A stretch of DNA of 10,735 bases, taken from NCBI GenBank assembly GCA_903876615.1, contig CAIRAS010000124.1, forward strand, positions 1-10,735, given 5' to 3'. Source of the stretch: an uncultured Holophagaceae bacterium (GTDB taxonomy: Bacteria; Acidobacteriota; Holophagae; Holophagales; Holophagaceae). Shown piece after piece: positions 1 through 7,700 of the stretch (positions are counted from its first letter, which is position 1; each line of letters opens with the position of its first letter). Under the pieces are notes generated by a model. It was not told the DNA's origin and made no database searches. It saw nothing but the letters and a program-made list of their open reading frames with translations. The position numbers and the translations under genes are program-made.

Positions 1-103
1 CCGCTCGCGCCTTGGCCGTCACGGAAATGGTGGAATCCGTAAGATAATAATCAACATAATAATGGTCCGCTTCAAATCCGCCGTTACCCCGCGTCAATTT
101 CAT
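1..103 (-). CDS. Partial open frame of unknown function, running off the window
   Basis: Reading leftwards from an ATG at 103, one frame stays open to the window edge and gives 34 residues beginning [10 protein letters not shown]. The other two minus-strand frames have stops in this stretch. The peptide is rich in tyrosine and alternates polar and hydrophobic residues (DHYYVDYYL, then a TISVTAKA stretch), which suggests beta strands. I do not recognise the family. There is no clear ribosome binding site before the ATG, and the frame is also open upstream through the junction, so this may be an internal part of a gene whose start was lost. It overlaps the last codons of the truncated icmF in a different frame. 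It could also be chance, given the short length. Confidence 0.3.
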   Translation of the reverse strand, partial: MKLTRGNGGFEADHYYVDYYLTDSTISVTAKARA

Positions 104-116
104 ACCCGGGAAGGAT
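1..116. other. AT-richer junction segment that replaces the 3' end of icmF
   Basis: Homology to the IcmF mutase domain stops at the alanine encoded at 117-119. From there to the window edge the sequence changes character: about 51% G+C by hand count, with only 3 G/C bases in positions 41-60, against roughly two thirds in the rest of the window. The change coincides with the loss of a conserved family domain, so it looks like a breakpoint such as a mobile-element or prophage edge, a deletion or rearrangement joint, or an assembly join. I see no terminal inverted repeat, target duplication or tRNA end, and the other side of the element is outside the window, so its nature is unresolved. Confidence 0.6.
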
Positions 117-2819
117 GGCGCCGTACTTCTCCTTCATGGCGATGGCCCAGATGCGGCGCGCCACGCGGCCGATGACGCTGTATTCCGCGTCGAGGCCGTT
201 GCTGAAGAAGAAGCTGAGGTTCGGTGCGAAGTCGTCGATGTGCATGCCCCGGGAGAGGTAGTACTCGACAAAGGTGAAGCCGTTGGCGAGGGTGAAGGCC
301 AGCTGGCTGATGGGGTTCGCGCCGGCCTCGGCGATGTGGTAGCCGCTGATGCTCACGGAGTAGAAGTTGCGGATCTTCTCCTCGATGAAGGTGGACTGGA
401 TGTCGCCCATGACCTTGAGGCTGAACTCCGTGCTGAAGATGCAGGTGTTCTGAGCCTGGTCTTCCTTGAGGATGTCGGCCTGCACCGTGCCACGCACGGT
501 CTGGAGGGCCTCCATGCGCAGGCGGGCGTAGACCTCCGGCGGCAGCACCTCGTCGGCGGTGGCACCCAGCAGGGCGAGGCCGAGCCCGTGGTTACCCTCG
601 GGGAGGGTCTCCCCGTAGTGCGGCCGGATCATGCCCTTGGCCGCGTACTTGGCGTCGATCTGGGCCTGGGCGGCTTCCAGCTGGCCGTGCTCGGCCAGCC
701 AGGCCTCGGCGCACTGATCGATGGCGGCGTTCAGGAAGAAGGCCAGCACCGTGGGCGCGGGGCCGTTGACGGTCATGCTGACGCTGGAGGTGGGGCAGAG
801 CAGGTCGAAGCCCGAGTAGAGCTTCTTCGCGTCATCCACCGTGCAGACGGACACGCCGCTGTTGCCGATCTTGCCGTAGATGTCAGGGCGGACGTGGGGG
901 TCCTCGCCATAGAGGGTCACGCTGTCGTAGGCGGTGCTGAGCCGCACAGCGGGCTGGCCCTTGCTCACGAAGTGGAACCGCTTGTTGGTCCGCTCGGGCG
1001 TGCCTTCGCCGGCGAACATGCGGGTCGGATCCTCGCCCACTCGCTTGTATTCGAAGACGCCAGCGACATAGGGGAAGAAGCCCGGGAGGTTCTCCAGCAG
1101 TTGCCAGCGCAGCAGCTCGCCCCAGCCCGAGTAGGACGGCAGGGCCACCTTGGGGATCATGGAGCCGCTGAGGGACAGGGTGTAGTTCGCGGTGCGGATC
1201 TCGCGGCCGCGCACCACGTAGACGTTCTCGGGCTCGGTGTAGCTGCGCTTGACCTCAGCCCAGTCGTGGATGAGGCGGCGGCTCTCGCCGTGCAGCTCGC
1301 CCAGGTGCTCCTGGTAGCGCTGCCGGAGCAGGAGCACGGCGGCGCCCTGGTCACCCTCGCCAGGCTCCAGGAGGTGGATGGCGTCATAGAAGGCGCCAGC
1401 GGCCGGCACCTTGTCGCCCAGAGCGCGGAGGCTGGCCCAGAGGGCGTGGCACAGCTCGGCCGTCTCGGCCTGGCGACGGGCCCAGGCCTTGTAGCCCTGC
1501 ACGGTATCGGCGATCTCGGCCAGGTAGCGCACCCGCTCCGGGGGGATGATGGCTGAGCGGCGGGGGTTGCCGGGGGCAGCCTCAAGCAGGGGCACCCAGT
1601 CCACGCCGGTCTTGGCGGCGATGGCCTTCACCAGGTTCACGAAGAGCCAGTTGGTGGCGGGGTCGTTGAACTGGCTGGCGCAGGTGGCATAGACGGGCAT
1701 CTCTTCGGCAGGCTCGTTGAAGCGCTTGTGGGCCCGCTGATACTGCTTGCGCACATCGCGCAGGGCGTCCTCGGCGCCGCGCTTGTCGGCCTTGTTCAGC
1801 ACCACTACGTCAGCGAAGTCCAGCATGTCGATCTTCTCGAGCTGGCTGGCGGCGCCGTACTCCGGCGTCATCACATACATGGCCAGATCCACCAGGTCCG
1901 CGATCTCGCTGTCGCTCTGGCCGATGCCGGCGGTCTCCACGATCACCAGGTCGTGACCCGCGTCCTTGGCGGCGAGGATGCTGGCGGCCAGGGCCTCGCT
2001 GGTCGCCCGGTGGGCGGCGCTGCGGGTGGCGAGGCTGCGCATGAAGACGCGGTCCCGCAGCTCCGGGTGGTAGAGGGTGTTCATGCGGATGCGATCGCCG
2101 AGCAGGGCGCCGCCGGTCTTGCGCTTGGAGGGGTCTACGCTGAGCACCGCCACCTGCTTGTCCGGGAAGTCCACCAGGAAGCGGCGCAGCAGCTCGTCGA
2201 TGAGCGAGGACTTGCCGGCACCGCCGGTGCCAGTGATGCCGAGGACCGGGATGGTCCGCGTGGCGTGGTCCGCGGGCGCGGCCGGGGCCTCGCCGAGCTC
2301 GATCTGGGTGATCCGCCGGGCCAGGGTATGGAACTCCGGCGTGGTCCGGGGATCCACGTCGCAGCGCTGCACCATGTCGTCGATCATGCCCTGGAGGCCC
2401 ATGTGGCGGCCGTCCTCGGGGCTGTAGATCCGAGCGACACCGTAGGCCTGCAGCTCCTGGATCTCCTCAGGGGAGATGACGCCGCCACCCCCGCCGAAGA
2501 TCTGGATGTGCCCAGCGCCCTTCTCCCGCAGGAGGTCCACCATGTACTTGAAATACTCAACGTGGCCACCCTGATAGCTGGAGATGGCGATGCCCTGGGC
2601 GTCTTCCTGGAGCGCGGTGTCGACGATGTCCTGCACGGCGCGGTTGTGGCCCAGATGAATGACCTCGCAGCCGGTGGCCTGCAGGATGCGCCGCATGATG
2701 TTGATGCTCGCGTCGTGGCCGTCGAAGAGGCTGGCGGCGGTGACGAAGCGCACCTTGTGCTTCGGGACGTAGCCCTCCTGAGGAAGGGACTCGAGCTCGG
2801 GTGCGGCAGGCGTGGGCAT
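84..2819 (-). CDS. icmF: Fused isobutyryl-CoA mutase IcmF, C-terminally truncated
   Basis: The family interconverts isobutyryl-CoA and n-butyryl-CoA with adenosylcobalamin and carries its own G-protein chaperone. The domain order seen is a B12-binding domain (about 22-150) with cobalt-ligand motif DGHD and His35; a MeaB-like GTPase (about 190-410) with P-loop GTGGAGKSS at 197-205, ETAGIGQS at 295-302 and NKAD at 342-345; a linker; and the mutase domain from about 525. Phe589 and Gln790 sit where methylmalonyl-CoA mutase has Tyr89 and Arg207, the pair that marks isobutyryl-type substrates. Gln780 and His828 (SGYH) are also kept. Family members are about 1090 residues; this one has 911. It matches up to EKYGA (897-901), then reads ten unrelated residues to a TAA. 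The conserved QTSG and SLHTNAYDE regions of the barrel are lost, so the protein is probably inactive. The ATG follows a GGGGGG ribosome binding site. An alternative is that the truncation is an assembly artefact. Confidence 0.9.
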   Translation of the reverse strand: MPTPAAPELESLPQEGYVPKHKVRFVTAASLFDGHDASINIMRRILQATGCEVIHLGHNRAVQDIVDTALQEDAQGIAISSYQGGHVEYFKYMVDLLREKGAGHIQIFGGGGGVISPEEIQELQAYGVARIYSPEDGRHMGLQGMIDDMVQRCDVDPRTTPEFHTLARRITQIELGEAPAAPADHATRTIPVLGITGTGGAGKSSLIDELLRRFLVDFPDKQVAVLSVDPSKRKTGGALLGDRIRMNTLYHPELRDRVFMRSLATRSAAHRATSEALAASILAAKDAGHDLVIVETAGIGQSDSEIADLVDLAMYVMTPEYGAASQLEKIDMLDFADVVVLNKADKRGAEDALRDVRKQYQRAHKRFNEPAEEMPVYATCASQFNDPATNWLFVNLVKAIAAKTGVDWVPLLEAAPGNPRRSAIIPPERVRYLAEIADTVQGYKAWARRQAETAELCHALWASLRALGDKVPAAGAFYDAIHLLEPGEGDQGAAVLLLRQRYQEHLGELHGESRRLIHDWAEVKRSYTEPENVYVVRGREIRTANYTLSLSGSMIPKVALPSYSGWGELLRWQLLENLPGFFPYVAGVFEYKRVGEDPTRMFAGEGTPERTNKRFHFVSKGQPAVRLSTAYDSVTLYGEDPHVRPDIYGKIGNSGVSVCTVDDAKKLYSGFDLLCPTSSVSMTVNGPAPTVLAFFLNAAIDQCAEAWLAEHGQLEAAQAQIDAKYAAKGMIRPHYGETLPEGNHGLGLALLGATADEVLPPEVYARLRMEALQTVRGTVQADILKEDQAQNTCIFSTEFSLKVMGDIQSTFIEEKIRNFYSVSISGYHIAEAGANPISQLAFTLANGFTFVEYYLSRGMHIDDFAPNLSFFFSNGLDAEYSVIGRVARRIWAIAMKEKYGAILPGYEIDAG

Positions 2820-2839
2820 GAATCCCCCCTTTTCGGACG

Positions 2840-2876
2840 AACCCCTATTCTAACGGGCATTTCCGCCAGACCGGCC
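2840..2876 (-). promoter_or_regulatory. Possible icmF promoter and ribosome binding site region
   Basis: The 73-base gap between icmF and the TPR gene holds a minus-strand TAGAAT at 2852-2847, one mismatch from the sigma-70 -10 consensus. It lies about 28 bases before the icmF ATG, a plausible leader length. No good -35 hexamer is visible at the usual distance. A purine-rich AAAAGGGGGG tract just before the start can serve as the ribosome binding site. No clear hairpin with a T-run ends the upstream TPR gene here, so read-through into icmF is also possible. Confidence 0.3.
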
Positions 2877-2892
2877 CAGGTTCTCCGAAGCC

Positions 2893-4410
2893 CTAATTCT
2901 CCTCGAGCAGGCCCACCGGGAAGCGGTCCTCCATGAGGCTCTGCCGCTCCCGCAGGTGCTGGACCAGGGCCTTCCACTTGGGTAGGGCCCGCAGCGGCTC
3001 CAGCATGGGGCTGCGCTCGTACCACTCCGTGCAGCCGAAGCCGCGTGCGAAGGCCCGGGTGGCCATCTCCATGGCACTGGCGCGGTCCCCGATCAGGGCA
3101 TAGGCCTCTGCGAGCCGGATGGTGAACTCGCCGTCGGGCTCGCGCATGCCGATGCGCTCCTGGTCGTATTCCCGGAGCTTCTGCCAGGCCTCCTCCTTCT
3201 TGCCCTCGAGGATGAGGTCGTAGATCTCGCTCAGGCGCAGGATGTTCGGATAGCCGTGGGCCTGGGCCGAGGCCAGGCGAAACTCCTGGTGGGCCCGGTC
3301 CCGGTCGCCCCGCACCAGGGCCAGATAGCCCCGATAGAAGGGCAGCACACCCGAGGTGCTGCGCAGGTGGCCCGGCTGCTCCTGGAGGCTGGCCTCGAAG
3401 CGCGCGGTCTCCCCGGTGTAGAGGCAGGTGATGTCCACAGCCTGGGGCGCTAGCCGGGCGAAGGCCAAGTCATCGCGCAGATCCATGGCCCGGCGGGCCA
3501 GAGGAAGCAGGCCGGCGCCCCGCGCCGCATAGGCAATGCCCGTGAGCAGGGTCGGGTTATAGGGCTGCTTGCGGCGTGCCTGGAGCAGCAGGTCCAGGGC
3601 CTCGCGCTGATTGCCGCTGTCCGAGCGGAGCAGGGAGAGCAGGAAGGCCGCCCGGGGGTGGCTGGGGGCCAGGATGAGGCCCCGCTGCAGCAGGGACTCG
3701 GTCTCGGACTGCTCGGCGCGGAAGCTCCCGGGACGGTCGAGGGTCCACCGGTAGCGGAGGTTGCCCAGCAGGATCCAGGCGCCGGCACAGGCCGGCTCCT
3801 GGCGGCTCAGCCGCTCGACAAGCGCCATGGCCTGTTCCAGGTTCTGGTTCCGCAGCCGCCAGGCCTGGGCCTGGACCATGTCCCAGAAACCGTCCGGCTG
3901 GCGGGGGGTCAGCATCGTCGGACTGGGCTTGATGGCCCGAGGGAAGCCCCGAAGAAAGGCTTCGAAAGCCTCCGCTGGCGGGAGGGGCTGCGCCTGACGG
4001 GCGATCCAGCTCGGTGGTTTTCCCTTCTCAAGCTGCCGCCCCCAGACATACCGGTAGGAGAGCTCGAGGTTCTGCCCCTGGCGGCGGGGCTCAACCTGGA
4101 GGAGCAGGGTGTGCCGCTGTCCGCGCAGAGGCTCCAGATCCGCAGGCACCTCCGTCACGCTGGTCACCGCGAAGCCACCGTAGTATTCCAGGTGGTCCTG
4201 GATCATGGCGCCGATGGCCCGTCCCTGGCCAGACTCCAACGTGCTCACCGTGGCCGCAGAGGAGGAGGTGACGAGCAGCACCTTGAGGGGTGACCGGATC
4301 CCCTGGCGGGCCAGCATCCAGGCCAAGGCAATCCCCCCCGCGAGCAGAACCAGGAAGGTGACTCCAAGAAGGAGGGTCGCGCGCGAGGGACGTGGAATCG
4401 ACCGGAACAT
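2893..4410 (-). CDS. Membrane-anchored TPR-repeat protein
   Basis: The product is 505 residues. A short basic N-terminus is followed by one strong hydrophobic segment (about 11-33), which predicts a single inner-membrane anchor with the rest in the periplasm or cytoplasm. Residues 42-160 form an alpha/beta region beginning KVLLVTSSSAA that resembles the TolB-N/FlgO-like domain often placed before TPRs in signalling proteins; this is a weak resemblance. From about 173 to 460 come helical TPR-like units, for example 206-250, 251-285, 356-386 and 427-458. The C-terminus has the RGF...SPMLEPLRALPKWKAL pattern common after bacterial TPR arrays. The frame stays open far upstream, but only as the antisense of the protease gene. 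The ATG at 4410 was chosen because GTGAGGCG precedes it and the membrane segment starts right after it. It is divergent from the HtrA-type gene 55 bases away. Partner and function are unknown. Confidence 0.8.
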   Translation of the reverse strand: MFRSIPRPSRATLLLGVTFLVLLAGGIALAWMLARQGIRSPLKVLLVTSSSAATVSTLESGQGRAIGAMIQDHLEYYGGFAVTSVTEVPADLEPLRGQRHTLLLQVEPRRQGQNLELSYRYVWGRQLEKGKPPSWIARQAQPLPPAEAFEAFLRGFPRAIKPSPTMLTPRQPDGFWDMVQAQAWRLRNQNLEQAMALVERLSRQEPACAGAWILLGNLRYRWTLDRPGSFRAEQSETESLLQRGLILAPSHPRAAFLLSLLRSDSGNQREALDLLLQARRKQPYNPTLLTGIAYAARGAGLLPLARRAMDLRDDLAFARLAPQAVDITCLYTGETARFEASLQEQPGHLRSTSGVLPFYRGYLALVRGDRDRAHQEFRLASAQAHGYPNILRLSEIYDLILEGKKEEAWQKLREYDQERIGMREPDGEFTIRLAEAYALIGDRASAMEMATRAFARGFGCTEWYERSPMLEPLRALPKWKALVQHLRERQSLMEDRFPVGLLEEN

Positions 4411-4465
4411 CGCCTCACAGAATAGATCATCCCGGCGTGGCACCATAATCATCCTGGGAGCCCCC
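4411..4465. promoter_or_regulatory. Short divergent intergenic region between TPR gene and protease
   Basis: Both genes start outward from this 55-base gap, so any promoters must lie in it or inside the opposite gene. On the plus strand CATAAT at 4444-4449 matches the -10 consensus at five of six positions, but it would leave only about 10 bases of leader before the protease ATG. GGGAG at 4456-4460 is a good ribosome binding site, five bases before that ATG. On the minus strand a TATTCT lies close to the TPR start. No convincing -35 boxes or operator repeats are seen. Confidence 0.35.
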
Positions 4466-5665
4466 ATGATCCGCGCCACCCTGCTCGCCGTGACGACCCT
4501 TGCCCTGTCCGCCCAGACCCCACCCAAGCCCCCGCCTCCCACTGAGGAGGCGACCATTGAGCGCTTCCGGGCCCACGCCAAGCCGCGCAAGGTCGCGCCG
4601 GCGGCGCCCCTCAGCGCCGAGGAGCGGAACACCATCCGGCGCTTCAAGGAGACCAAAGCCAGCGTGGTGTTCGTGTCGGCCGTCGCCCCGGTCCGGGACC
4701 TGCGGACCATGGATGAGACCAAGATCCCCACCGCCCGGGGCACCGGCTTTGTCTGGGACGAGTGGGGCCACGTGGTCACCAACCACCACATCATCACGGT
4801 GGAAGAGGGTGGCAAGCGGCTCGGCGAAGTGGACGAGGTGGAGGTCACCCTGTCGGACGGCAAGACTTATAAGGGCCGGGTCATCGGCAGCAGCTTCGCC
4901 TACGACATCTCCGTTCTCCAGGTCTTCGCACCCCTCGGCGCCATGCCACCCATCCCCCTCGGGCGCAGCAAGACCCTTCAGGTGGGGCAGACCGTCATCG
5001 CCATCGGCAACCCCTTCGGGCTGGACCACTCTCTCAGCCGGGGGGTCATCTCCGCCAAGGACCGGGAGATCGACACGGGCTACAACACCCGCATCCTGAA
5101 TGCCATCCAGACGGACGCTGCGGTGAACCCCGGCAACTCCGGGGGCCCCCTCCTGGACAGCGCGGGCCGCCTCGTCGGCATGAACACGGCCATCATGGCC
5201 ACGAAGGGGGAGGGCTCGGTCGGCGTCGGCTTCGCCATTCCCGTGGACACCCTGAACCTGATCGTGCCCCGGCTCATCGCCCGGGAGCGCCTGGAACCGC
5301 CCCGCATGGGCTTTGAAGCACTTGCATCGGCCGCTGCCCAGCAGAAGTTCGGCCTCAAGCAGGGGCTGCTGGTGATCTCGGTGGCCCCGGATTCCCCTGC
5401 GGGCCGGGCGGGCCTGCGCCCCCTGGAGCTGGATGAGCAGGGCGCCGTGAAGACGCCCGGCGACATCCTGCTTGCCTACCAGGGCCGGGTCATTGAGAGC
5501 GAAGGGCAGTTCATGGCCATGCTGGAGATCGAACCACCCGCGGACGAGGTCATCTTCGACGTACTGCGGGGGGATCAGGTCATCAAGGTGACGCTCAACT
5601 TGAAAAAGAAGACAGGCGCGCCCCCCAAGGAGAAGGACAGCAAGCCCGTCCTCCCTCCCCTGTGA
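4466..5665 (+). CDS. htrA: Secreted HtrA/Deg-type serine endoprotease with one PDZ domain
   Basis: This 399-residue protein belongs to peptidase family S1C, which degrades or checks misfolded envelope proteins. A signal peptide covers about 1-16 (cleavage likely after LALSA), followed by a proline-rich linker. The trypsin-like domain (about 55-270) has the full triad: His108 in VTNHHII, Asp147 in YDISVLQV and Ser225 in NPGNSGGPL, with IGNPFGLD at 180-187. One C-terminal PDZ domain (about 298-380) follows. Its segment AGLRPLELDEQGAVKTPGDI has the longer loop seen in plant and cyanobacterial Deg1-like proteins rather than the compact DegP form, and there is no second PDZ. A lysine-rich tail ends the protein. 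Because of the signal peptide, periplasmic or secreted location is expected. The ATG at 4466 was chosen over upstream in-frame starts because GGGAG precedes it and it begins the signal peptide. The gene converges on the SPFH gene with no spacer. Confidence 0.92.
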   Translation: MIRATLLAVTTLALSAQTPPKPPPPTEEATIERFRAHAKPRKVAPAAPLSAEERNTIRRFKETKASVVFVSAVAPVRDLRTMDETKIPTARGTGFVWDEWGHVVTNHHIITVEEGGKRLGEVDEVEVTLSDGKTYKGRVIGSSFAYDISVLQVFAPLGAMPPIPLGRSKTLQVGQTVIAIGNPFGLDHSLSRGVISAKDREIDTGYNTRILNAIQTDAAVNPGNSGGPLLDSAGRLVGMNTAIMATKGEGSVGVGFAIPVDTLNLIVPRLIARERLEPPRMGFEALASAAAQQKFGLKQGLLVISVAPDSPAGRAGLRPLELDEQGAVKTPGDILLAYQGRVIESEGQFMAMLEIEPPADEVIFDVLRGDQVIKVTLNLKKKTGAPPKEKDSKPVLPPL

Positions 5666-6577
5666 TCACTTTCGGGCGGGCACCTGGATCATGGGGGTGG
5701 CGCCGCCCATGGGGGTGATGATCAGGTTGCCCTTGGCGCCGATATCGCGCAGGGCCTGGATGCGCTGGTACTCGATGATCTGGGGCGTGAGGCTCTGGCT
5801 AACGATCTGCTGGGCCTTGGCCTGACCTTCCGCCTCGATGCGCTTGCGCTCGGCTTCCTGTTTTTCCTTCTGCAGCACGAAGGCCATCTTCTGGGCATCC
5901 TGGTCCGCGGCGATCTTGTCGTTGATGGCCTTGGTGATCTGGTCGGGCAGCAGCACGTTGCGCAGCAGCACCTGCTCCATGACGATGCCGCGCTCCTTGA
6001 AGGCGGTGGTGAGGGTCTTGGTGACGTTCTCCACGAAGCCCATGCGGCGGGTGGTGTAGAGCTCTGTGGCCGACAGCCCGGCGGCGGCGTCGCGCAGGGA
6101 GGTGCGGATCTGGCTGCGCAGGATCTGGCCTTCCACATCGGTGCCGATCTTCTCGTAGATCTTCGGGCAGCGCTCCTGGTCCAGGTGGTAGAAGACGGTG
6201 GCGTCCAGCTTCACAGTCAGGCCGTCCGAGGTGATGACGGGGATGGAGTCGTCACCCTTCTTCTGGCCCTCGTCGGCGATGCCCGACATGGTGTAGTTGC
6301 GGGTGCGGACCTCCATCTCCACCACCTGGGAGAAGGGGTTGATGAAGTGCAGGCCGGCGGGCAGGACCTGCGCCCGCACCGTCCCGAACAGCACCACCAC
6401 GCCCGCCTGGCCCGGCGGGATGATCACGGCCATGGAGGCGAGGAGGACCACCAAGCCCATGGCCAGGGTCACCCACTGGACGACCAGGAGCCGCGCCGAG
6501 AGCGGGAAGCCCAGCTTGGTCTTCATGCGCCAGGCGACGCCGGCGACGAGCAGGAGCAGGATGGCGATCAGGACCAT
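5666..6577 (-). CDS. Prohibitin-like SPFH/band 7 membrane protein
   Basis: The product is 303 residues. Two hydrophobic stretches open the protein (about 1-16 and 29-53), so it may span the membrane twice, one more than classic prohibitins. The SPFH domain follows (about 52-225), starting IIPPGQAGVVVLFGTV, the usual beginning of prohibitin-type band 7 domains, and including LPAGLHFINPF and SLRDAAAGLSATEL. A charged helix of about 224-260 (QKEKQEAERKRIEAEGQAKA) is the coiled-coil part that drives ring assembly in this family. The C-terminus is short. Family members form large membrane rings that act as scaffolds and often modulate proteases such as FtsH; no partner can be named from the sequence. 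GGAGGG lies six bases before the ATG. It is the last gene of the minus-strand run, 36 bases after the Ig-like protein gene. Confidence 0.9.
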   Translation of the reverse strand: MVLIAILLLLVAGVAWRMKTKLGFPLSARLLVVQWVTLAMGLVVLLASMAVIIPPGQAGVVVLFGTVRAQVLPAGLHFINPFSQVVEMEVRTRNYTMSGIADEGQKKGDDSIPVITSDGLTVKLDATVFYHLDQERCPKIYEKIGTDVEGQILRSQIRTSLRDAAAGLSATELYTTRRMGFVENVTKTLTTAFKERGIVMEQVLLRNVLLPDQITKAINDKIAADQDAQKMAFVLQKEKQEAERKRIEAEGQAKAQQIVSQSLTPQIIEYQRIQALRDIGAKGNLIITPMGGATPMIQVPARK

Positions 6578-6613
6578 GGGTCCCTCCAGGGGGAGCGGGC
6601 GGCCACCATCATA

Positions 6614-7639
6614 TTAATGGTGGTGGTGTTCGTCGAGCGGAGCGGGCGGCGGGGTCACGGTGGCCGGACGGGCCTCGGGATCCAGGAACCTCAGGGGCAC
6701 CCGCAGGGGTTCATCCATGCTGGAGCACTGGAGTATCAGCATAGCCTCCGGCGTGGTTCCGATGCGCCGGATCCTCAGCACCTGGCGGACCGCCTCGGGC
6801 CCCGGTGGGTCCAGGAGCTGGAAGCCCTTTCCCTGGACTGTAGCCCGGAGGATGCGGAAGGGCTTGCCATCGCGCGCGGTCAGCTCGAGCTCCAGGTGCG
6901 TGGTCTTCTGGTCGCCAAACACCAGCCGCGAAGGCGAGGGCACCACCGCCGTCGCGATGCGCCAGTCCAGGTAGAGGGTGAATAGGGGCTGCCGCGGACC
7001 ATTGGTCGCCACCTTCACCACCTCTAGTCCCGCGGCCATGCCGGGCGGAAGCCGCTCGGGCCGCAGGCGCAGTCGCAGCTCGGCGGTGGCGCCCTCGGGG
7101 ACCAGCTCCGCGTCGAGGTAGGCAGGCACCGCGCTGGCCAGCACCAGCTTCAGGGGCTCGCCCCCCTCGCGGGTGAACCGGTAGCGTGCTTCGGGATGCT
7201 CGTGGCGGGCCACGTCGCCGAAGCTCTTGCGGAGGCCGTCCACACTCACCTCGGGGCGCACGTCCACGTCGTAACGCAGGATGTAGTTGGGCTGGTCCGG
7301 GTCGTCGGTGCCCAGGCGCACGGCCCCCTTCACCAGGCCCTCCAGTCCTTCCGTGGCCACCTTCAGCCGCACCATCCGGACTTCCCCGGGCTGCAGAGGG
7401 TCGGTGAGCTGAGCCGGGTCCAGGCTCACGCCGAGGGAGAGGTCCAGTACCCGGAACCGGAAGGGCCGGTCATGCAGGCTCTTGATGCCAAAGACGGCTT
7501 CCCGCACCTCCCGGGGGCCGGCGCTGCCGAGGTGCGCCGGGAAGGGCGTGATCAGCTCGATGCGCGCAGGGGGAACCGCCTCGGGCTTCGAGGCGGGAGA
7601 GGGGGCTTGCAGCAGGAGGAGGGCGGTCAGGAGGAGCAT
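6614..7639 (-). CDS. Secreted protein with three Ig-like (DUF1573-like) repeats and a His4 tail
   Basis: The 341-residue product starts with a short signal peptide (MLLLTALLLLQAPSPA). The rest reads as three tandem beta-rich units of about 95 residues (about 27-130, 131-228, 229-320). Units two and three share a FGD motif near their start (SFGDVARHEH, LVFGDQKTTH) and a following EG/DGKPF-type turn, the layout of DUF1573 and related Ig-like domains. The first unit contains LQPGEVRMVRLKV and a later TDDPDQPNYIL, matching the PGE and TNDP motifs of that family. The SCGC-type cysteines of many DUF1573 proteins are absent; only Cys305 is present. The protein ends in a proline-rich linker and DEHHHH. 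The frame extends upstream to 7756, but the ATG at 7639 is preferred because it begins the signal peptide and has GGGAA before it. Function is unknown; periplasmic or surface binding is likely. The DUF1573 match is by eye. Confidence 0.75.
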   Translation of the reverse strand: MLLLTALLLLQAPSPASKPEAVPPARIELITPFPAHLGSAGPREVREAVFGIKSLHDRPFRFRVLDLSLGVSLDPAQLTDPLQPGEVRMVRLKVATEGLEGLVKGAVRLGTDDPDQPNYILRYDVDVRPEVSVDGLRKSFGDVARHEHPEARYRFTREGGEPLKLVLASAVPAYLDAELVPEGATAELRLRLRPERLPPGMAAGLEVVKVATNGPRQPLFTLYLDWRIATAVVPSPSRLVFGDQKTTHLELELTARDGKPFRILRATVQGKGFQLLDPPGPEAVRQVLRIRRIGTTPEAMLILQCSSMDEPLRVPLRFLDPEARPATVTPPPAPLDEHHHH

Positions 7640-7700
7640 GGCGGTTCCCGGGGAGTCTCCAGTGTGCCGCGAATCGGCAGCGGCTGGGACTACGGGGCCC

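Noticed and set aside
240..1556. Long plus-strand open frame (438 codons) opposite icmF
   Set aside because: It is antisense to a strongly supported gene. Its translation is a low-complexity mix of G, A, V, L, H and D with no motif, as expected from a high-GC shadow frame.
1728..2936. Second long plus-strand open frame (402 codons) opposite the icmF N-terminus
   Set aside because: It has the same shadow composition and covers the P-loop and B12-binding coding region of the real gene on the other strand.
4205..4465. Upstream extension of the protease frame to 4205
   Set aside because: It would bury the signal peptide and overlap the start of the TPR gene; the extra residues show no domain.
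4411..4863. Upstream extension of the TPR protein frame into the protease gene
   Set aside because: The extension is antisense to the signal peptide and protease domain of the HtrA-type gene. The ATG at 4410 has a ribosome binding site and starts directly before the membrane segment.
5643..5677. Possible terminator between protease and SPFH genes (GCCCG ... CGGGC)
   Set aside because: Five base pairs around a 25-base loop with no T-run is not convincing.
7665..7679. Small hairpin TGCCG/CGGCA in the gap before the Ig-like gene
   Set aside because: Only five base pairs and no T-run, so it does not support a terminator call.
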